Positions 53,030 to 60,991 of a stretch of 64,000 nucleotides of DNA are shown piece after piece. Each line of letters starts with the position of its first letter. Position 1 is the first letter of the stretch. The position numbers were made by a program, and so were the translations under genes. The DNA is from Candidatus Woesearchaeota archaeon (GTDB lineage: Archaea; Nanobdellota; Nanobdellia; Woesearchaeales; JAHWHD01): NCBI GenBank assembly GCA_019323515.1, contig JAHWHG010000004.1:1-64000 (forward strand), given 5' to 3'. Under the pieces are notes generated by a model. It was given only the letters and a program-made list of their open reading frames with translations, had not been told where the DNA came from and did not search any database.

Positions 53030-53634
53030 TGGCAAAGAAGGTTAAGGAGAGGGCTGTTGGAAAGTATCAAGTAGCGAAGTTAGGAGTAACATATAATGGG
53101 GTATTTAACCTGAAAGAACTCTATAAATTGATACACGAATGGCTTAAAGATGCAGACTGGCAAGATAAATGGGACGCAAATAAAGAGATGCCACATGAAA
53201 TCATGTATCATGAGAGAACCGGAATCAGCGGGCTTAAGGACATGTGGATCTGGTGGAGATTGAAAAAGGCTTCTCCTAACAAATATTATTGGTATGAACT
53301 TGACATAAATTACCTTGTGCTTGCTGTAAAGAAGACTGAGATTGTACATGAAGGAAAGAAAGTTAAGTCTGATGTAGGAGAAGTTGTTATTGATATCATT
53401 GCCACATTGATGCTAAACCAAAAAGAATGGGACAAGCATCCAATACTTAAGATGTTCAGGTATTGGTTCCCTGAAAGGGTTTTCAAAGAAGACCTTGAAG
53501 CGCATAAAAAGGAGTTATATGATGAAGCTTACAAGTTACAGGGTGCGATAAAGAAGTTTCTGCATCTTAAAGGGTTCTTAAGTGAGATGGAGGTTGAGCC
53601 TTTTACGCCTTCGCTAGTGTATGACCAGATTTAA
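53029..53634 (+). CDS. Uncharacterised protein, rich in Trp and Lys
   Basis: 201 residues, no signal or membrane segment. Regions: ERAVGKYQVAKLGVTYNGVF, WLKDADWQDKWDANKEMPHE, a strand pair (YYWYELDINYLVLAVKKTEI) and charged helices (LKMFRYWFPERVFKEDLEAH). I do not recognise the family, although the even composition and good ribosome site argue for a real gene. Translationally coupled to the lysozyme-like gene (TAATG). Confidence 0.6.
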   Translation: MAKKVKERAVGKYQVAKLGVTYNGVFNLKELYKLIHEWLKDADWQDKWDANKEMPHEIMYHERTGISGLKDMWIWWRLKKASPNKYYWYELDINYLVLAVKKTEIVHEGKKVKSDVGEVVIDIIATLMLNQKEWDKHPILKMFRYWFPERVFKEDLEAHKKELYDEAYKLQGAIKKFLHLKGFLSEMEVEPFTPSLVYDQI

Positions 53635-53649
53635 AAAGAAATTCAAAAC

Positions 53650-53660
53650 TTTTATAAATA
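53650..53660 (+). promoter_or_regulatory. TATA box for the tRNA-Thr transcript
   Basis: TTTTATAAATA lies about 35-45 bases before the partial tRNA copy at 53695 and more than 130 bases before the complete tRNA-Thr. No good box sits at the normal distance from the complete gene, so both are probably on one transcript. Confidence 0.5.
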
Positions 53661-53694
53661 GCCTTTTTTCTCTTTCAGATTATACAATACTTAT

Positions 53695-53789
53695 GCCTCT
53701 GTAGCATAGGTAGGAACTGAATTCCTCGGTTCAAAAGGAAATACGACTCCTAGTTGCAAGCAACCGGAGTCCCATAAATAAAAACCAAT
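53695..53789 (+). repeat. tRNA-Thr 5'-half copy plus covarying hairpin element
   Basis: GCCTCTGTAGCATAG (53695-53709) is identical to the first 15 bases of the tRNA-Thr gene 95 bases downstream, then diverges. It is followed by hairpin AGGAA-CTGAA-TTCCT and by the element hairpin at 53745-53771: GACTCC and GGAGTC enclose TA, stem GTTGC/GCAAC and a single C. The same hairpin architecture recurs at 56070 and 56205. It cannot fold to a tRNA by itself because no matching 3' half follows before the complete gene. Confidence 0.7.
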
Positions 53790-53885
53790 GCCTCTGTAGC
53801 ATAGTAGCTATTGCGATGGCCTTGTATGCGTTATAATAACGTAGAAGTAAGCCATAGGTCGGGGGTGCAAATCCCCCCAGAGGCT
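53790..53885 (+). tRNA. tRNA-Thr (anticodon UGU) with a 23-nt intron
   Basis: Acceptor stem GCCTCTG/CAGAGGC with discriminator T. D-arm GCA/TGC, anticodon stem ATGGC/GCCAT, and T-arm GGGGG-TGCAAAT-CCCCC. The loop is CTTGTA plus A after removal of an intron at 53827-53849 (position 37/38). The intron contains a self-complementary CGTTAT-A-ATAACG and ends GAAGTA. The splice motif is a slightly relaxed bulge-helix-bulge (CTT/AAG with a G-G mismatch). U73 is normal for archaeal tRNA-Thr. CCA is not encoded. Confidence 0.92.
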
Positions 53886-53921
53886 TATTACATATTTGTA
53901 ACTGAAATAGGGTGTTATAAG

Positions 53922-54545
53922 ATGAAGATAATATTTCTAGGGAAACCTGGTTCTGGGAAAGGAACACAAGCAAAAAAGTTAGCTAACCATCTGAAGATTC
54001 CGCATATTTCTACAGGTCAGATGTTCAGGTTTGCATATCAGGACAAGACCACATTAGGGATAAAGGCACATGACGAGTATTGGGGCAAGGGTAAACTTGT
54101 GCCTGATGATATAACAAATAAACTTATTGAAGAAAGGTTAATTAAGTGCAAGAATGGATTTATACTTGATGGATATCCCAGGACAGTTAACCAGGCAGAG
54201 TTCTTGAAAAAACTAGGACATGAGATTGATTTAGTGATTGACCTTGATGTTCCTGATGAAGTTGTTATAGATAGGATTTCAGGTAGAAGGACATGTCCAA
54301 GATGTGGCACGAATTATAATATATTGACATCTCCAAAGCCGAAACAAGAGGGGATGTGCGATAAATGTAATGTTGAACTTTACCAGAGAGATGATCAGAA
54401 GCCTGAGGTTGTAAAAATAAGGTTAAAAGAGTATAAAGATTTGACAAAGCCACTTAAAGAGTTCTATAAAGATAAGATTAAATTGGTTGATGGAAACAAA
54501 GACATTGATTCAATATTCAAGGATATTCTTAAGCTTGTGAAATGA
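53922..54545 (+). CDS. adk: Adenylate kinase
   Basis: 207 residues. P-loop GKPGSGKGTQAKKLA, AMP-site STGQMFRF, NMP/core motif GFILDGYPRTVNQAEFL, and LID Arg in DRISGRRTCPRCGTNYN. The LID is the zinc type: CPRC and CDKC, with the second pair in GMCDKCNVEL. It interconverts AMP, ADP and ATP. A longer open frame begins inside the tRNA, but this ATG follows a GGGTG site and starts the P-loop strand. Four-base overlap with the next gene. Confidence 0.96.
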   Translation: MKIIFLGKPGSGKGTQAKKLANHLKIPHISTGQMFRFAYQDKTTLGIKAHDEYWGKGKLVPDDITNKLIEERLIKCKNGFILDGYPRTVNQAEFLKKLGHEIDLVIDLDVPDEVVIDRISGRRTCPRCGTNYNILTSPKPKQEGMCDKCNVELYQRDDQKPEVVKIRLKEYKDLTKPLKEFYKDKIKLVDGNKDIDSIFKDILKLVK

Positions 54546-54979
54546 TATTTACAACGCATCTTCTAGCAGGGTTATTACTTTGGAAAACATTTAAGGTAGG
54601 GTTTTGGGCTTTTGTTTTAGGAGCAGTTATCTTAGATATAGATCATCTATATGTCTATATCAAGCAAGGTATCTATAATCCTATTACGATGTTTAAGCAC
54701 AGCAGTGATCCTAAGTACGGAAATCATAGGACGCATTGGCATTCAATAATTGGGGTCTTTGTAATATCATTTGTAGTATGGTTATTTAATAGAGAATTTG
54801 GATTGTTCTTTGGATTAGGCATGTTATCCCATATATCTTTAGATGCTCTTGATAAAAAGGGAATAACATTCTTGTTTTATCCTGTTAAAGGATATCAGAG
54901 AGGTATCTTTAATTTTAATGTCATAACAGAATTGATTGTGACTAGTCTTCTGATTTGTACAGTTCTTCTATTACTGTAG
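54542..54979 (+). CDS. YdjM/DUF457-like membrane metal-dependent hydrolase
   Basis: 145 residues. Family motifs: THLLAGLLLWKTF at the start, LGAVILDIDHLYVYIK, HRTHWHSIIGVFVISF and GMLSHISLDALDKKG, which give the His/Asp metal ligands between three or four membrane segments. Members resemble phospholipase C-like membrane hydrolases; substrate unproven. Translationally coupled to adk; overlaps convergent truD by 38 bases. Confidence 0.85.
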   Translation: MIFTTHLLAGLLLWKTFKVGFWAFVLGAVILDIDHLYVYIKQGIYNPITMFKHSSDPKYGNHRTHWHSIIGVFVISFVVWLFNREFGLFFGLGMLSHISLDALDKKGITFLFYPVKGYQRGIFNFNVITELIVTSLLICTVLLLL

Positions 54980-55916
54980 TTGCGTACGAACCTTTTGGAA
55001 GCGAGAAAGTAAGAAGTTGTTTGAACATTCCTTTGTTTAATTCGTCCAAGTCAGTTTTGATTTCCAAATCTTTAATCTCAGTAAAAGCTTTTCTTTTATC
55101 TCCTTCTGCAGAAAGCTCTGGTATCTGAGGGATTATAAAGTCGCGGAGTGTAATTATCTCAGAATCCATAAAATTTTTTATTATATTATCAACAACACTA
55201 TCGCCAAGTTCAGTTCCAAAACCTAATATAGGAATAAATTCCACCTTATGGTTGTCCTTCAAGCATTTTTCCAGGGTCTTGTTCCATATATAAGATTGGT
55301 ATGAATGAACATACATGCGCAGGATTTTAATGTTAATCTTTCTTAAAGCGCCAACAAAGTCGTTAGGTTTATGGGTTATATGGTCAAGAACCTTGGATTC
55401 TTGGTCTCCAGTATTTTCAAGAATAAGTTCAACTGCTTTTTTGAAATATTTCTTGATTATAGCTTTTCCAATCTCTGCATTGTTCCTACTGAAGCGCTGC
55501 TGTCCAAAGTAGTTAGGTATCTTTGGGACATGCTCGACTAACTGATTCTTTTCAAGGTTTCTTACAATGATAATAAATTGATTTCCAATCAAGTCACCAA
55601 GGGATAGTGGAGTATCGCCGTATCCATAAAAGTTCAACTCGATATCCTTTAAAGTTATATTAGCTATCTTTTCTTTAGAAACTGATTTTTTAATTGAAAT
55701 AAGTTGCTCTGTTACAGCTGATTTATCCTTAGTGCCTGCAAAGCCAATTGATTTTGAGTTGATTTTTAACTTGGAGGCTAATGTTTCAATTGCTCGTAAA
55801 GTGGTGTAATTCTTCTTCTTAAGCCAGATATACGTGTAACTGCCTGAATCTTTAGGCTTGAGATTAGTTATTTCCTTTACTATAAAATCCTCTGGATGCT
55901 GCTTAATCTTGTACAT
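54942..55916 (-). CDS. truD: tRNA pseudouridine synthase D
   Basis: 324 residues. TruD motifs: IKQHPEDFIVKEI at the start, YTYIWLKKKNYTTLRAIETL, the catalytic GFAGTKDKSAVTEQ (Asp), PNYFGQQRFSRNNAEIG, and the TRUD insertion domain. It makes pseudouridine 13 in tRNA. Shorter than many archaeal copies (about 400), mostly in the insertion domain. The divergent tRNA-Arg cluster lies just upstream. Confidence 0.94.
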   Translation of the reverse strand: MYKIKQHPEDFIVKEITNLKPKDSGSYTYIWLKKKNYTTLRAIETLASKLKINSKSIGFAGTKDKSAVTEQLISIKKSVSKEKIANITLKDIELNFYGYGDTPLSLGDLIGNQFIIIVRNLEKNQLVEHVPKIPNYFGQQRFSRNNAEIGKAIIKKYFKKAVELILENTGDQESKVLDHITHKPNDFVGALRKINIKILRMYVHSYQSYIWNKTLEKCLKDNHKVEFIPILGFGTELGDSVVDNIIKNFMDSEIITLRDFIIPQIPELSAEGDKRKAFTEIKDLEIKTDLDELNKGMFKQLLTFSLPKGSYATTVIEELYKSED

Positions 55917-55938
55917 AATCTTTAAAAATAAGGCAAAA

Positions 55939-55949
55939 ATATATAAAAA
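55939..55949 (+). promoter_or_regulatory. TATA box for the tRNA-Arg transcript
   Basis: ATATATAAAAA lies about 25-35 bases before the first 5'-half copy at 55973. The only other box-like word (CTATAAAATAT, near 56098) is too close to the second copy to drive it, so all units are probably on one transcript. Confidence 0.5.
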
Positions 55950-55972
55950 TGACTCAAATTAAGAGCAAATAT

Positions 55973-56108
55973 GCGCCTGTAGCGCAGCCATGGGAAATGG
56001 TTACGCTCATTTCATTAAGTTCGTAAACACGAACTTAAATTCGCAACTTTTGCGAATTTAGCAAGATACGACTCCTAGTCGCTTTGCGACCGGAGTCCTA
56101 TAAAATAT
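55973..56108 (+). repeat. tRNA-Arg 5'-half copy plus hairpin element (first unit)
   Basis: GCGCCTGTAGCGCAG (55973-55987) is followed by a D-arm-like stretch ending TGGTTACGCTC. Hairpins AAGTTCGT-AAAC-ACGAACTT and AAATTCGCAA-CTT-TTGCGAATTT come next. The element hairpin at 56070-56097 has GACTCC/GGAGTC around TA, stem GTCGC/GCGAC and a single C. The unit repeats 136 bases later with changes on both sides of each stem. No CAGGCGC partner lies within this unit. Confidence 0.7.
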
Positions 56109-56230
56109 GCGCCTGTAGCGCAGTCTGGTAACTGGTTACGCTCGGTTAACTAAGTTTGCTAAGGCAAACTTAAATTCGTTGGTTAAGCGAATTTAGCAAA
56201 AGGCGACTCCTAGTCTACGACCGGAGTCCC
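56109..56230 (+). repeat. tRNA-Arg 5'-half copy plus hairpin element (second unit)
   Basis: This repeats GCGCCTGTAGCGCAG and TGGTTACGCTC. Then come AAGTTTGC-TAAG-GCAAACTT and a second AAATTCG...CGAATTT stem, both paired despite base changes relative to the first unit. The element hairpin at 56205-56228 has the same GACTCC/GGAGTC frame with a shorter GTC/GAC tip. Its 5' end is the best partner for the tRNA-Arg acceptor 3' strand. Confidence 0.65.
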
Positions 56231-56379
56231 CTGCGGAGAGGTGTAACGGTTGGGCAAATAGCGCGACAGCCTCCTACGCTGATGATGAGCTCTGGAGTAG
56301 TACTTTGCTTTGCAAAGTAGAAAGAGAGTTAGCAGAAGCAGAAAGCTGTAGGTCGGGGGTTCGAATCCCCTCAGGCGCG
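56109..56379 (+). tRNA. tRNA-Arg (anticodon CCU), interrupted in the D-arm and anticodon loop
   Basis: The 3' part is clear: D-stem GCGC (56261-56264), anticodon stem ACAGC/GCTGT, loop CTCCTA plus A with anticodon CCT, T-arm GGGGG-TTCGAAT-CCCCT, acceptor CAGGCGC and discriminator G. The anticodon loop carries an intron of about 67 nt (56277-56343) with an eight-pair hairpin (TACTTTGC/GCAAAGTA) and a relaxed splice motif (3 of 4 central pairs). The matching GCGCCTG acceptor and GCGC D-stem strand are about 140 bases upstream at 56109, separated by the hairpin element. Either a very long D-loop intron is removed or the gene is broken. A seven-T run (56380-56386) terminates it. Confidence 0.6.
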
Positions 56380-56386
56380 TTTTTTT
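56380..56386 (+). terminator. T-run terminator of tRNA-Arg
   Basis: Seven T residues follow the tRNA discriminator base directly, and the next gene starts three bases later. Confidence 0.5.
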
Positions 56387-56389
56387 AAA

Positions 56390-57472
56390 ATGATAAATTA
56401 TCGGCAATTAAAAGAGGGTTGGAGAATTCTATTAAGAGGTATAAGCAGAGGGCATTATAAGAAGTATAAAGGTAATGCAAAGGAAATTTGTCAGCAGATT
56501 GTTAAAGACTGTTGGAATGGAAAATATTTTCAAACAAGTCTTGGACATTTCAGCCAGTTCTATGTAAGGGATTTCAGTTATTGTGTTGAGGGTTTACTGA
56601 AAGCTGGCTATAGGGAAGAAGTCAAGAAAACTCTGGAATATGCTCTAAGGATTTTTAAGAGAGAAGACAGGATTACAACTACAATAACTCCAGATGGTAA
56701 GACTGTGAACATATTCAGGTATACGCCTGAATCAGTTGCGCTTATGACAAGAGATCTTAGAGTGCTTAATGACAAAGCATTGATAAAAAGGTATAAAGCA
56801 TTTATTGAGAAAGAGGTACATAAAGCCTATGAGTATGCTTTTGATAAGGAAAAAGGTTTACTGAAGAAGGATATTGAGTTTAGTTCAATAAAGGATGGTG
56901 CTAAAAGAAGAAGTTCATGTTATAACAATTGTATGATTGCAATGCTGAGCAATGAACTGAACAAACTTAAGTTTTATAATCCATTTGATCATTATGATCT
57001 TAAAAGAAACATAAAAGAAAATTTTTGGAACGGTAGATACTTTATTGATGACCTAAGCGGTGTTAATTATGTTGCAGGTGATGCAATTACCTTTGCGTTC
57101 TGGACTGGAGTGTTTGATTCAAAGAATATGTTTAGAAGTTGCCTTGGAGCAATAAAGAGAGATGGACTTGACAAACCATGGCCGCTTAAATATACCAAAA
57201 ATAGACTGAAGTATCATATCATACAAGAGATTTTTACTCCAAATTATGAAGGGAATACTTTATGGATGCATTTAGGAGCATGTTTTCTTAAAGTTGTAAA
57301 GAAATATGATAAAAAGGCTTTTAAAGAATACATTACTAAGTATACTAAAGTTATTGAGAAGAATAAGAATTACATGGAGCTTTTTCATCCGAATGGAAAA
57401 AGGTATAAAACATTGTTTTATAAAGCTGATGAAGGGATGTTGTGGGCTGCTATGTACTTAGAACTGGGGTGA
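56390..57472 (+). CDS. Six-hairpin (alpha/alpha barrel) glycosidase-like protein
   Basis: 360 residues, no signal peptide. Repeated helical hairpins and motifs resemble amylo-alpha-1,6-glucosidase or GH-type alpha/alpha-barrel enzymes: FSQFYVRDFSYCVEGLLKAG, IFRYTPESVALMTRDLRVLN, WNGRYFIDDLSG, DAITFAFWTGVF and LFHPNGKRYKTLFYKADEGM. The carboxylates in YVRDF and KADEG are candidate catalysts. A cytosolic sugar-cleaving or remodelling role is inferred. It begins 11 bases after tRNA-Arg, an unusually tight junction. Confidence 0.68.
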   Translation: MINYRQLKEGWRILLRGISRGHYKKYKGNAKEICQQIVKDCWNGKYFQTSLGHFSQFYVRDFSYCVEGLLKAGYREEVKKTLEYALRIFKREDRITTTITPDGKTVNIFRYTPESVALMTRDLRVLNDKALIKRYKAFIEKEVHKAYEYAFDKEKGLLKKDIEFSSIKDGAKRRSSCYNNCMIAMLSNELNKLKFYNPFDHYDLKRNIKENFWNGRYFIDDLSGVNYVAGDAITFAFWTGVFDSKNMFRSCLGAIKRDGLDKPWPLKYTKNRLKYHIIQEIFTPNYEGNTLWMHLGACFLKVVKKYDKKAFKEYITKYTKVIEKNKNYMELFHPNGKRYKTLFYKADEGMLWAAMYLELG

Positions 57473-57477
57473 GACTT

Positions 57478-57990
57478 ATGCTTAAATCTAACAGACTCGT
57501 GTTAAGGCACTTCAAAAAAGATGATGCAAAGGATTACCTTAAAGCGCATGATAAGGTAGCTGCAAGGAACTTCAGAAGAGTGCCAAAGAATTTAAGAGAA
57601 TCAAAAGCTGAGGTAGATGAACATATTGAACAATATTCTGTTCCAGTGAATAAAAGAAAAGAAGAGGCTTTTGTGATAGAGATTGATGAAGAGTTTTGTG
57701 GCTGGATCAATGTACATGACATACGGTATGGGCATAAAGCAGTGACTGCTTCGTTAGTTGATAAAAAGTATAGAGGAAAGGGGATAGGAACAGAGGCACA
57801 TAAATTGCTATTACCTTATGCATTCAAAAAATATAAACTAGTAAGGATTTCTGGGAGATTAAGGGCTTTTAATAAGGCATCTGCAAAAATGCTTGAGAAG
57901 TCAGGATACAGATATGAAGGTACGCATAGGAAAGATTATAAAAAGAATGGAAGGTATTATGATCATCTTGTCTATGCTGTGGTTAGATAA
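57478..57990 (+). CDS. GNAT-family N-acetyltransferase (RimJ/RimL-like)
   Basis: 170 residues. GNAT motifs: SNRLVLRHFKKDDAKDYLKA, CGWINVHDIRYGHKAVTASL, the acetyl-CoA loop KYRGKGIGTEAHKLLLPYAF, and RLRAFNKASAKMLEKSGYRY. It most resembles enzymes that acetylate protein N-termini or small molecules. A longer frame opens at 57442 inside the previous gene; the ATG at 57478 follows a GGGGTGAG site, so I use it. Confidence 0.9.
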   Translation: MLKSNRLVLRHFKKDDAKDYLKAHDKVAARNFRRVPKNLRESKAEVDEHIEQYSVPVNKRKEEAFVIEIDEEFCGWINVHDIRYGHKAVTASLVDKKYRGKGIGTEAHKLLLPYAFKKYKLVRISGRLRAFNKASAKMLEKSGYRYEGTHRKDYKKNGRYYDHLVYAVVR

Positions 57991-58062
57991 TTTAAGAGAT
58001 AATTTCAAATAAAGTAAAACCTATAGGTATATTTATAAAGGTTTTTTGATTATAATTGTATT

Positions 58063-58782
58063 ATGGCAAAGAAAGATACATTTTTACTAGTGTCGTTGCA
58101 AGAGGATAAGGCAAAGGAAGTTGCACAGATAATAACAAATAGGACCTGCAGGAAGATACTTGATTTCCTTGCTGAGAATGAGGATTCTACTGAGAGCAAG
58201 ATTGCTAAAGAGCTTAAGCTTGCAATATCAACTGTACATTATAATCTTGAAGCATTAAGAAAAGCTAAACTTGTTGAGAGTGATGAATTTCATTATAGTA
58301 TCAAAGGTAAAGAGGTTAATCATTACAGGCTTGCAAGTAAGTACATTATAATTGCTCCAAAGTCTACATGGGGGATAAAAGAGAAGTTAAGAAGTATACT
58401 CCCAATAGGGCTTATGACAGCTGGTGCTGCGTTTGTAATAAACTGGTTATCAAGAGGGATGTATAAGGTAAGCTCTGCAACAAAAAGTTTTGGTTTTGCT
58501 GGTCAACTTAGTGAGACTATGTCAGTTGCGCCACAGGTAGCTGAAAGTGTTGCGACAGTTACAAAAACTACTGTGGACAGCGGAGCCTTAGAGGTTCTGC
58601 CTAATGCAGCTGATTTAATGTATGAGAATATTACGCAGATACCAGAGAATATTACAAAAATTGTGCAGACCATCACTGTTGAGCCAAGCGCATGGCAGAA
58701 TCCTGCTTTATGGTTTGTGCTTGGAGCAATCTTTGTAGCAGTAATTTATACATTATTTTACCTGATTAAAAGAAGAAAATGA
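58063..58782 (+). CDS. Membrane-anchored ArsR-like winged-helix regulator
   Basis: 239 residues. Residues 20-95 are a winged helix (ITNRTCRKILDFLAENEDST, ESKIAKELKLAISTVHYNLE, ALRKAKLVESDEFHYSIKGK). Membrane segments follow at about 108-125 (ILPIGLMTAGAAFVINWL) and near the end (PALWFVLGAIFVAVIYTLFY), with an external Val/Thr-rich loop between. Such membrane-bound ArsR proteins are common in archaea and may sense surface stress. The gene is followed at 11 bases by a lipoprotein gene with a GGTGA site. Confidence 0.83.
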   Translation: MAKKDTFLLVSLQEDKAKEVAQIITNRTCRKILDFLAENEDSTESKIAKELKLAISTVHYNLEALRKAKLVESDEFHYSIKGKEVNHYRLASKYIIIAPKSTWGIKEKLRSILPIGLMTAGAAFVINWLSRGMYKVSSATKSFGFAGQLSETMSVAPQVAESVATVTKTTVDSGALEVLPNAADLMYENITQIPENITKIVQTITVEPSAWQNPALWFVLGAIFVAVIYTLFYLIKRRK

Positions 58783-58793
58783 GGTGAATCTAA

Positions 58794-59129
58794 ATGAAAA
58801 GGGTTATTATGTTTATTTTAATTTTAAGTTTAATACTGTTTGTTGGCTGTAATGGGGATTCTGTTGTAAATGGAAGTGATAATGTCCCTGGCCAGTATGA
58901 AGAAGAGTGTAAAGCTGATGAGGATTGTATTGTAGGGGGATGTTCTGGGACAATATGCAGTTCAAAACAAGCAGGGCCTATATTCTCAACATGCGAATGG
59001 AAGCCGGAATATGAATGTTATAAAGAAGCTAATTGTGGTTGTGTGCAAGGTAGATGTGCATGGAAAGATGGGAATCTAGAATCCTGCATACAAGAGAAAA
59101 AAGATTCTGATGCTCCTGTTATTGTATAA
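58794..59129 (+). CDS. Cysteine-rich predicted lipoprotein
   Basis: 111 residues. The signal ends in a lipobox (ILSLILFVGCNGDS), so it is probably a lipid-anchored external protein. The remainder contains about nine cysteines (YEEECKADEDCIVGGCSGTI, CSSKQ, STCEWKPEYECYKEANCGCV, GRCAWK), likely disulfide-linked, similar to eight-cysteine domains in other archaeal lipoproteins. Likely co-transcribed with the membrane-bound regulator upstream. Confidence 0.75.
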   Translation: MKRVIMFILILSLILFVGCNGDSVVNGSDNVPGQYEEECKADEDCIVGGCSGTICSSKQAGPIFSTCEWKPEYECYKEANCGCVQGRCAWKDGNLESCIQEKKDSDAPVIV

Positions 59130-59158
59130 AAATTAGAGAAATAGGATTAATGTAGGCC

Positions 59159-60991
59159 TCATTTAACCATCTTATTTAGCAGTTCTACAATCTTTTTTCC
59201 TTCTGCTTTTCCTCTTAACTCTGACATAGCTTTGCCAATGATTGCGTTGATTTTAAGCTTTTTATTCTCACTTACAATGCGTTTGAGTTCTATTTTTAGC
59301 TCAGAATCACTGAGCAAGCGGAAGGATTCATAATCAATCATCTCACCTTTTGCAATCCTTAAAATGATTTCTTCTAGGGATTCCTTTGCTATCAAGCCTT
59401 TATCGAGATGCCAAAACATTGTTTCAAATTCCTTGGCAGAGATGCTGATTGAGCCAAGGTTGTTTTTTCTCTGGATCTCCTTAAGTTTAGGGATAAGCAG
59501 TTCTCCGATAAAGCTTGGTTTTAGGTTAGAAAATTCCTTAACAAATCTTTCGAAAAGGTCTGCTTTTGGTGATTTTGCAAGAAGTTCTGCCAAATCCTTC
59601 CCAATATTGTACTTGCGCTGGAATCTTTGTGACTTATCTGTTATAAGTTCTGGAAGGATTATGTTTTGGGTATCAGGGATTATTGGGACAATGTCTGTCT
59701 CTGGGTACATCCTAGCAGATCCAGGAATAGGCCTATTGAATGATGAGGTTCCGTCAGGGTTTGGTCCTCTTACTTCCTTTGGAATACCCTGTAGTGTTTC
59801 AAGAGCTCTCCTAACAACCTCATACAATGCTTTTTCTGCCTTGAAGGGTTTATCAGCAACCAAGACAAATGCGTCTTCTTTTGCGCATTTCAGTTCTTTG
59901 TTTATCTGCTTGACGTTCTTATCAGTGATACCGTATTTAGGGAGTTCATCTGAGTGGAAGATTCCTCCAACACCTGCAAGTACCTTTGCCCTGTCTGAGA
60001 ATTCTGTCCCGAGTCTTCTTCCAGGTTGAACCTCTTTACCGACTAAACCTGAGAATTTTGGGAGCTTAACTGCAAGGACTATTCCGTTCCTTTCAAGAGC
60101 AGACTTTATCACACCCGAACCTGTATCTTCGAAGAGGTGTGTGACGTCTATGAATTTTTCAGGAATCTTAAGTGATCTTGGGAGTGAAGCCTTGATTTCA
60201 AGTAAGTTTTTCTGACGCATCACTTCGTATTCGACATATGTACTTGTCAGTTTTAAGTCCTGCACACCTTTAATTTCTATACGTGTACCTCCAGTGATTG
60301 AGATATTAAGATCTTGACGTATTGTGCCTAAGCCACGCTTGCACATGCCTGTGCTTCTCAGTAAAAGACCAATAGTCTCTGCTGCTTCCCTGCATTGTAA
60401 GGGGGTCTTGATATCAGGCATTGTGGCAATCTCTATAAGGGGGATTCCCAGGCGGTCAAGCCTGAAAGTTACTGAATCCTTAGTCTTCTCGATTTCCCTT
60501 GCTGCATCTTCCTCTAGAAAGATTGCCTGAAGTCCAACTTTTTCGCCAGAAGGAAGTATCAGTGAACCATTTCTTGAGATAAGTGCTGTCCTTTGGTAGC
60601 CAGAGACAGCTGAACCATTTACGATTGTCTTACGCATAACATTTATCTCGTCAACAATGTTGGCATCTGTCATCATAGAAATCTGTAGAGCTGTGTCAAG
60701 AGCTTCACGATTGATATTCTTCGGAGGTTCCTCGTCTAATTCCACAAGACAGGTTGTGTTTGAGTATGCTTCATACATGTATTCTTTTTGTTTCTTTGCC
60801 TCAGCTAAAGCTGCAACATCAACTGAACCTAGTTCGCCTGCTGCTGCCTTTAGTTTTCTCTTTAAAGTTATATCAGGCCTATCGTCCCTTATAATTGAAG
60901 GACAGTTACAGAACAATTTATTAGTGTTAAGCTGCTGGTGGATCTCAAGACCTACCATTAATCCTAATGTTTCATAGTCTTCCTCTGCCAA
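59159..60991 (-). CDS. gatE: Glutamyl-tRNA(Gln) amidotransferase subunit E
   Basis: 610 residues, full length for GatE. Signatures: GLMVGLEIHQQLNTNKLFCN, NTTCLVELDEEPP, VDEINVMRKTIVNGSAVSGY and RLGIPLIEIATMPDIK, with an inserted AspRS-like (GAD) domain about 270-410 and the tRNA-binding YqeY-like tail (AIIGKAMSELRGKAEGKKIV). With GatD it turns Glu-tRNA(Gln) into Gln-tRNA(Gln). The TTG start is supported by AAGGTG seven bases upstream; it overlaps the DUF504 gene by 28 bases. Confidence 0.96.
   Translation of the reverse strand: MAEEDYETLGLMVGLEIHQQLNTNKLFCNCPSIIRDDRPDITLKRKLKAAAGELGSVDVAALAEAKKQKEYMYEAYSNTTCLVELDEEPPKNINREALDTALQISMMTDANIVDEINVMRKTIVNGSAVSGYQRTALISRNGSLILPSGEKVGLQAIFLEEDAAREIEKTKDSVTFRLDRLGIPLIEIATMPDIKTPLQCREAAETIGLLLRSTGMCKRGLGTIRQDLNISITGGTRIEIKGVQDLKLTSTYVEYEVMRQKNLLEIKASLPRSLKIPEKFIDVTHLFEDTGSGVIKSALERNGIVLAVKLPKFSGLVGKEVQPGRRLGTEFSDRAKVLAGVGGIFHSDELPKYGITDKNVKQINKELKCAKEDAFVLVADKPFKAEKALYEVVRRALETLQGIPKEVRGPNPDGTSSFNRPIPGSARMYPETDIVPIIPDTQNIILPELITDKSQRFQRKYNIGKDLAELLAKSPKADLFERFVKEFSNLKPSFIGELLIPKLKEIQRKNNLGSISISAKEFETMFWHLDKGLIAKESLEEIILRIAKGEMIDYESFRLLSDSELKIELKRIVSENKKLKINAIIGKAMSELRGKAEGKKIVELLNKMVK

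Noticed and set aside
55973..56108. Complete tRNA in the first 5'-half unit
   Set aside because: It has an acceptor 5' strand and D-arm-like sequence but no T-arm and no CAGGCGC partner before the second unit.
56277..56343. C/D box sRNA inside the tRNA-Arg intron
   Set aside because: A C-box-like TGATGA is present near the 5' end, but I found no D box (CUGA) near the 3' end nor C'/D' pair in proper order.
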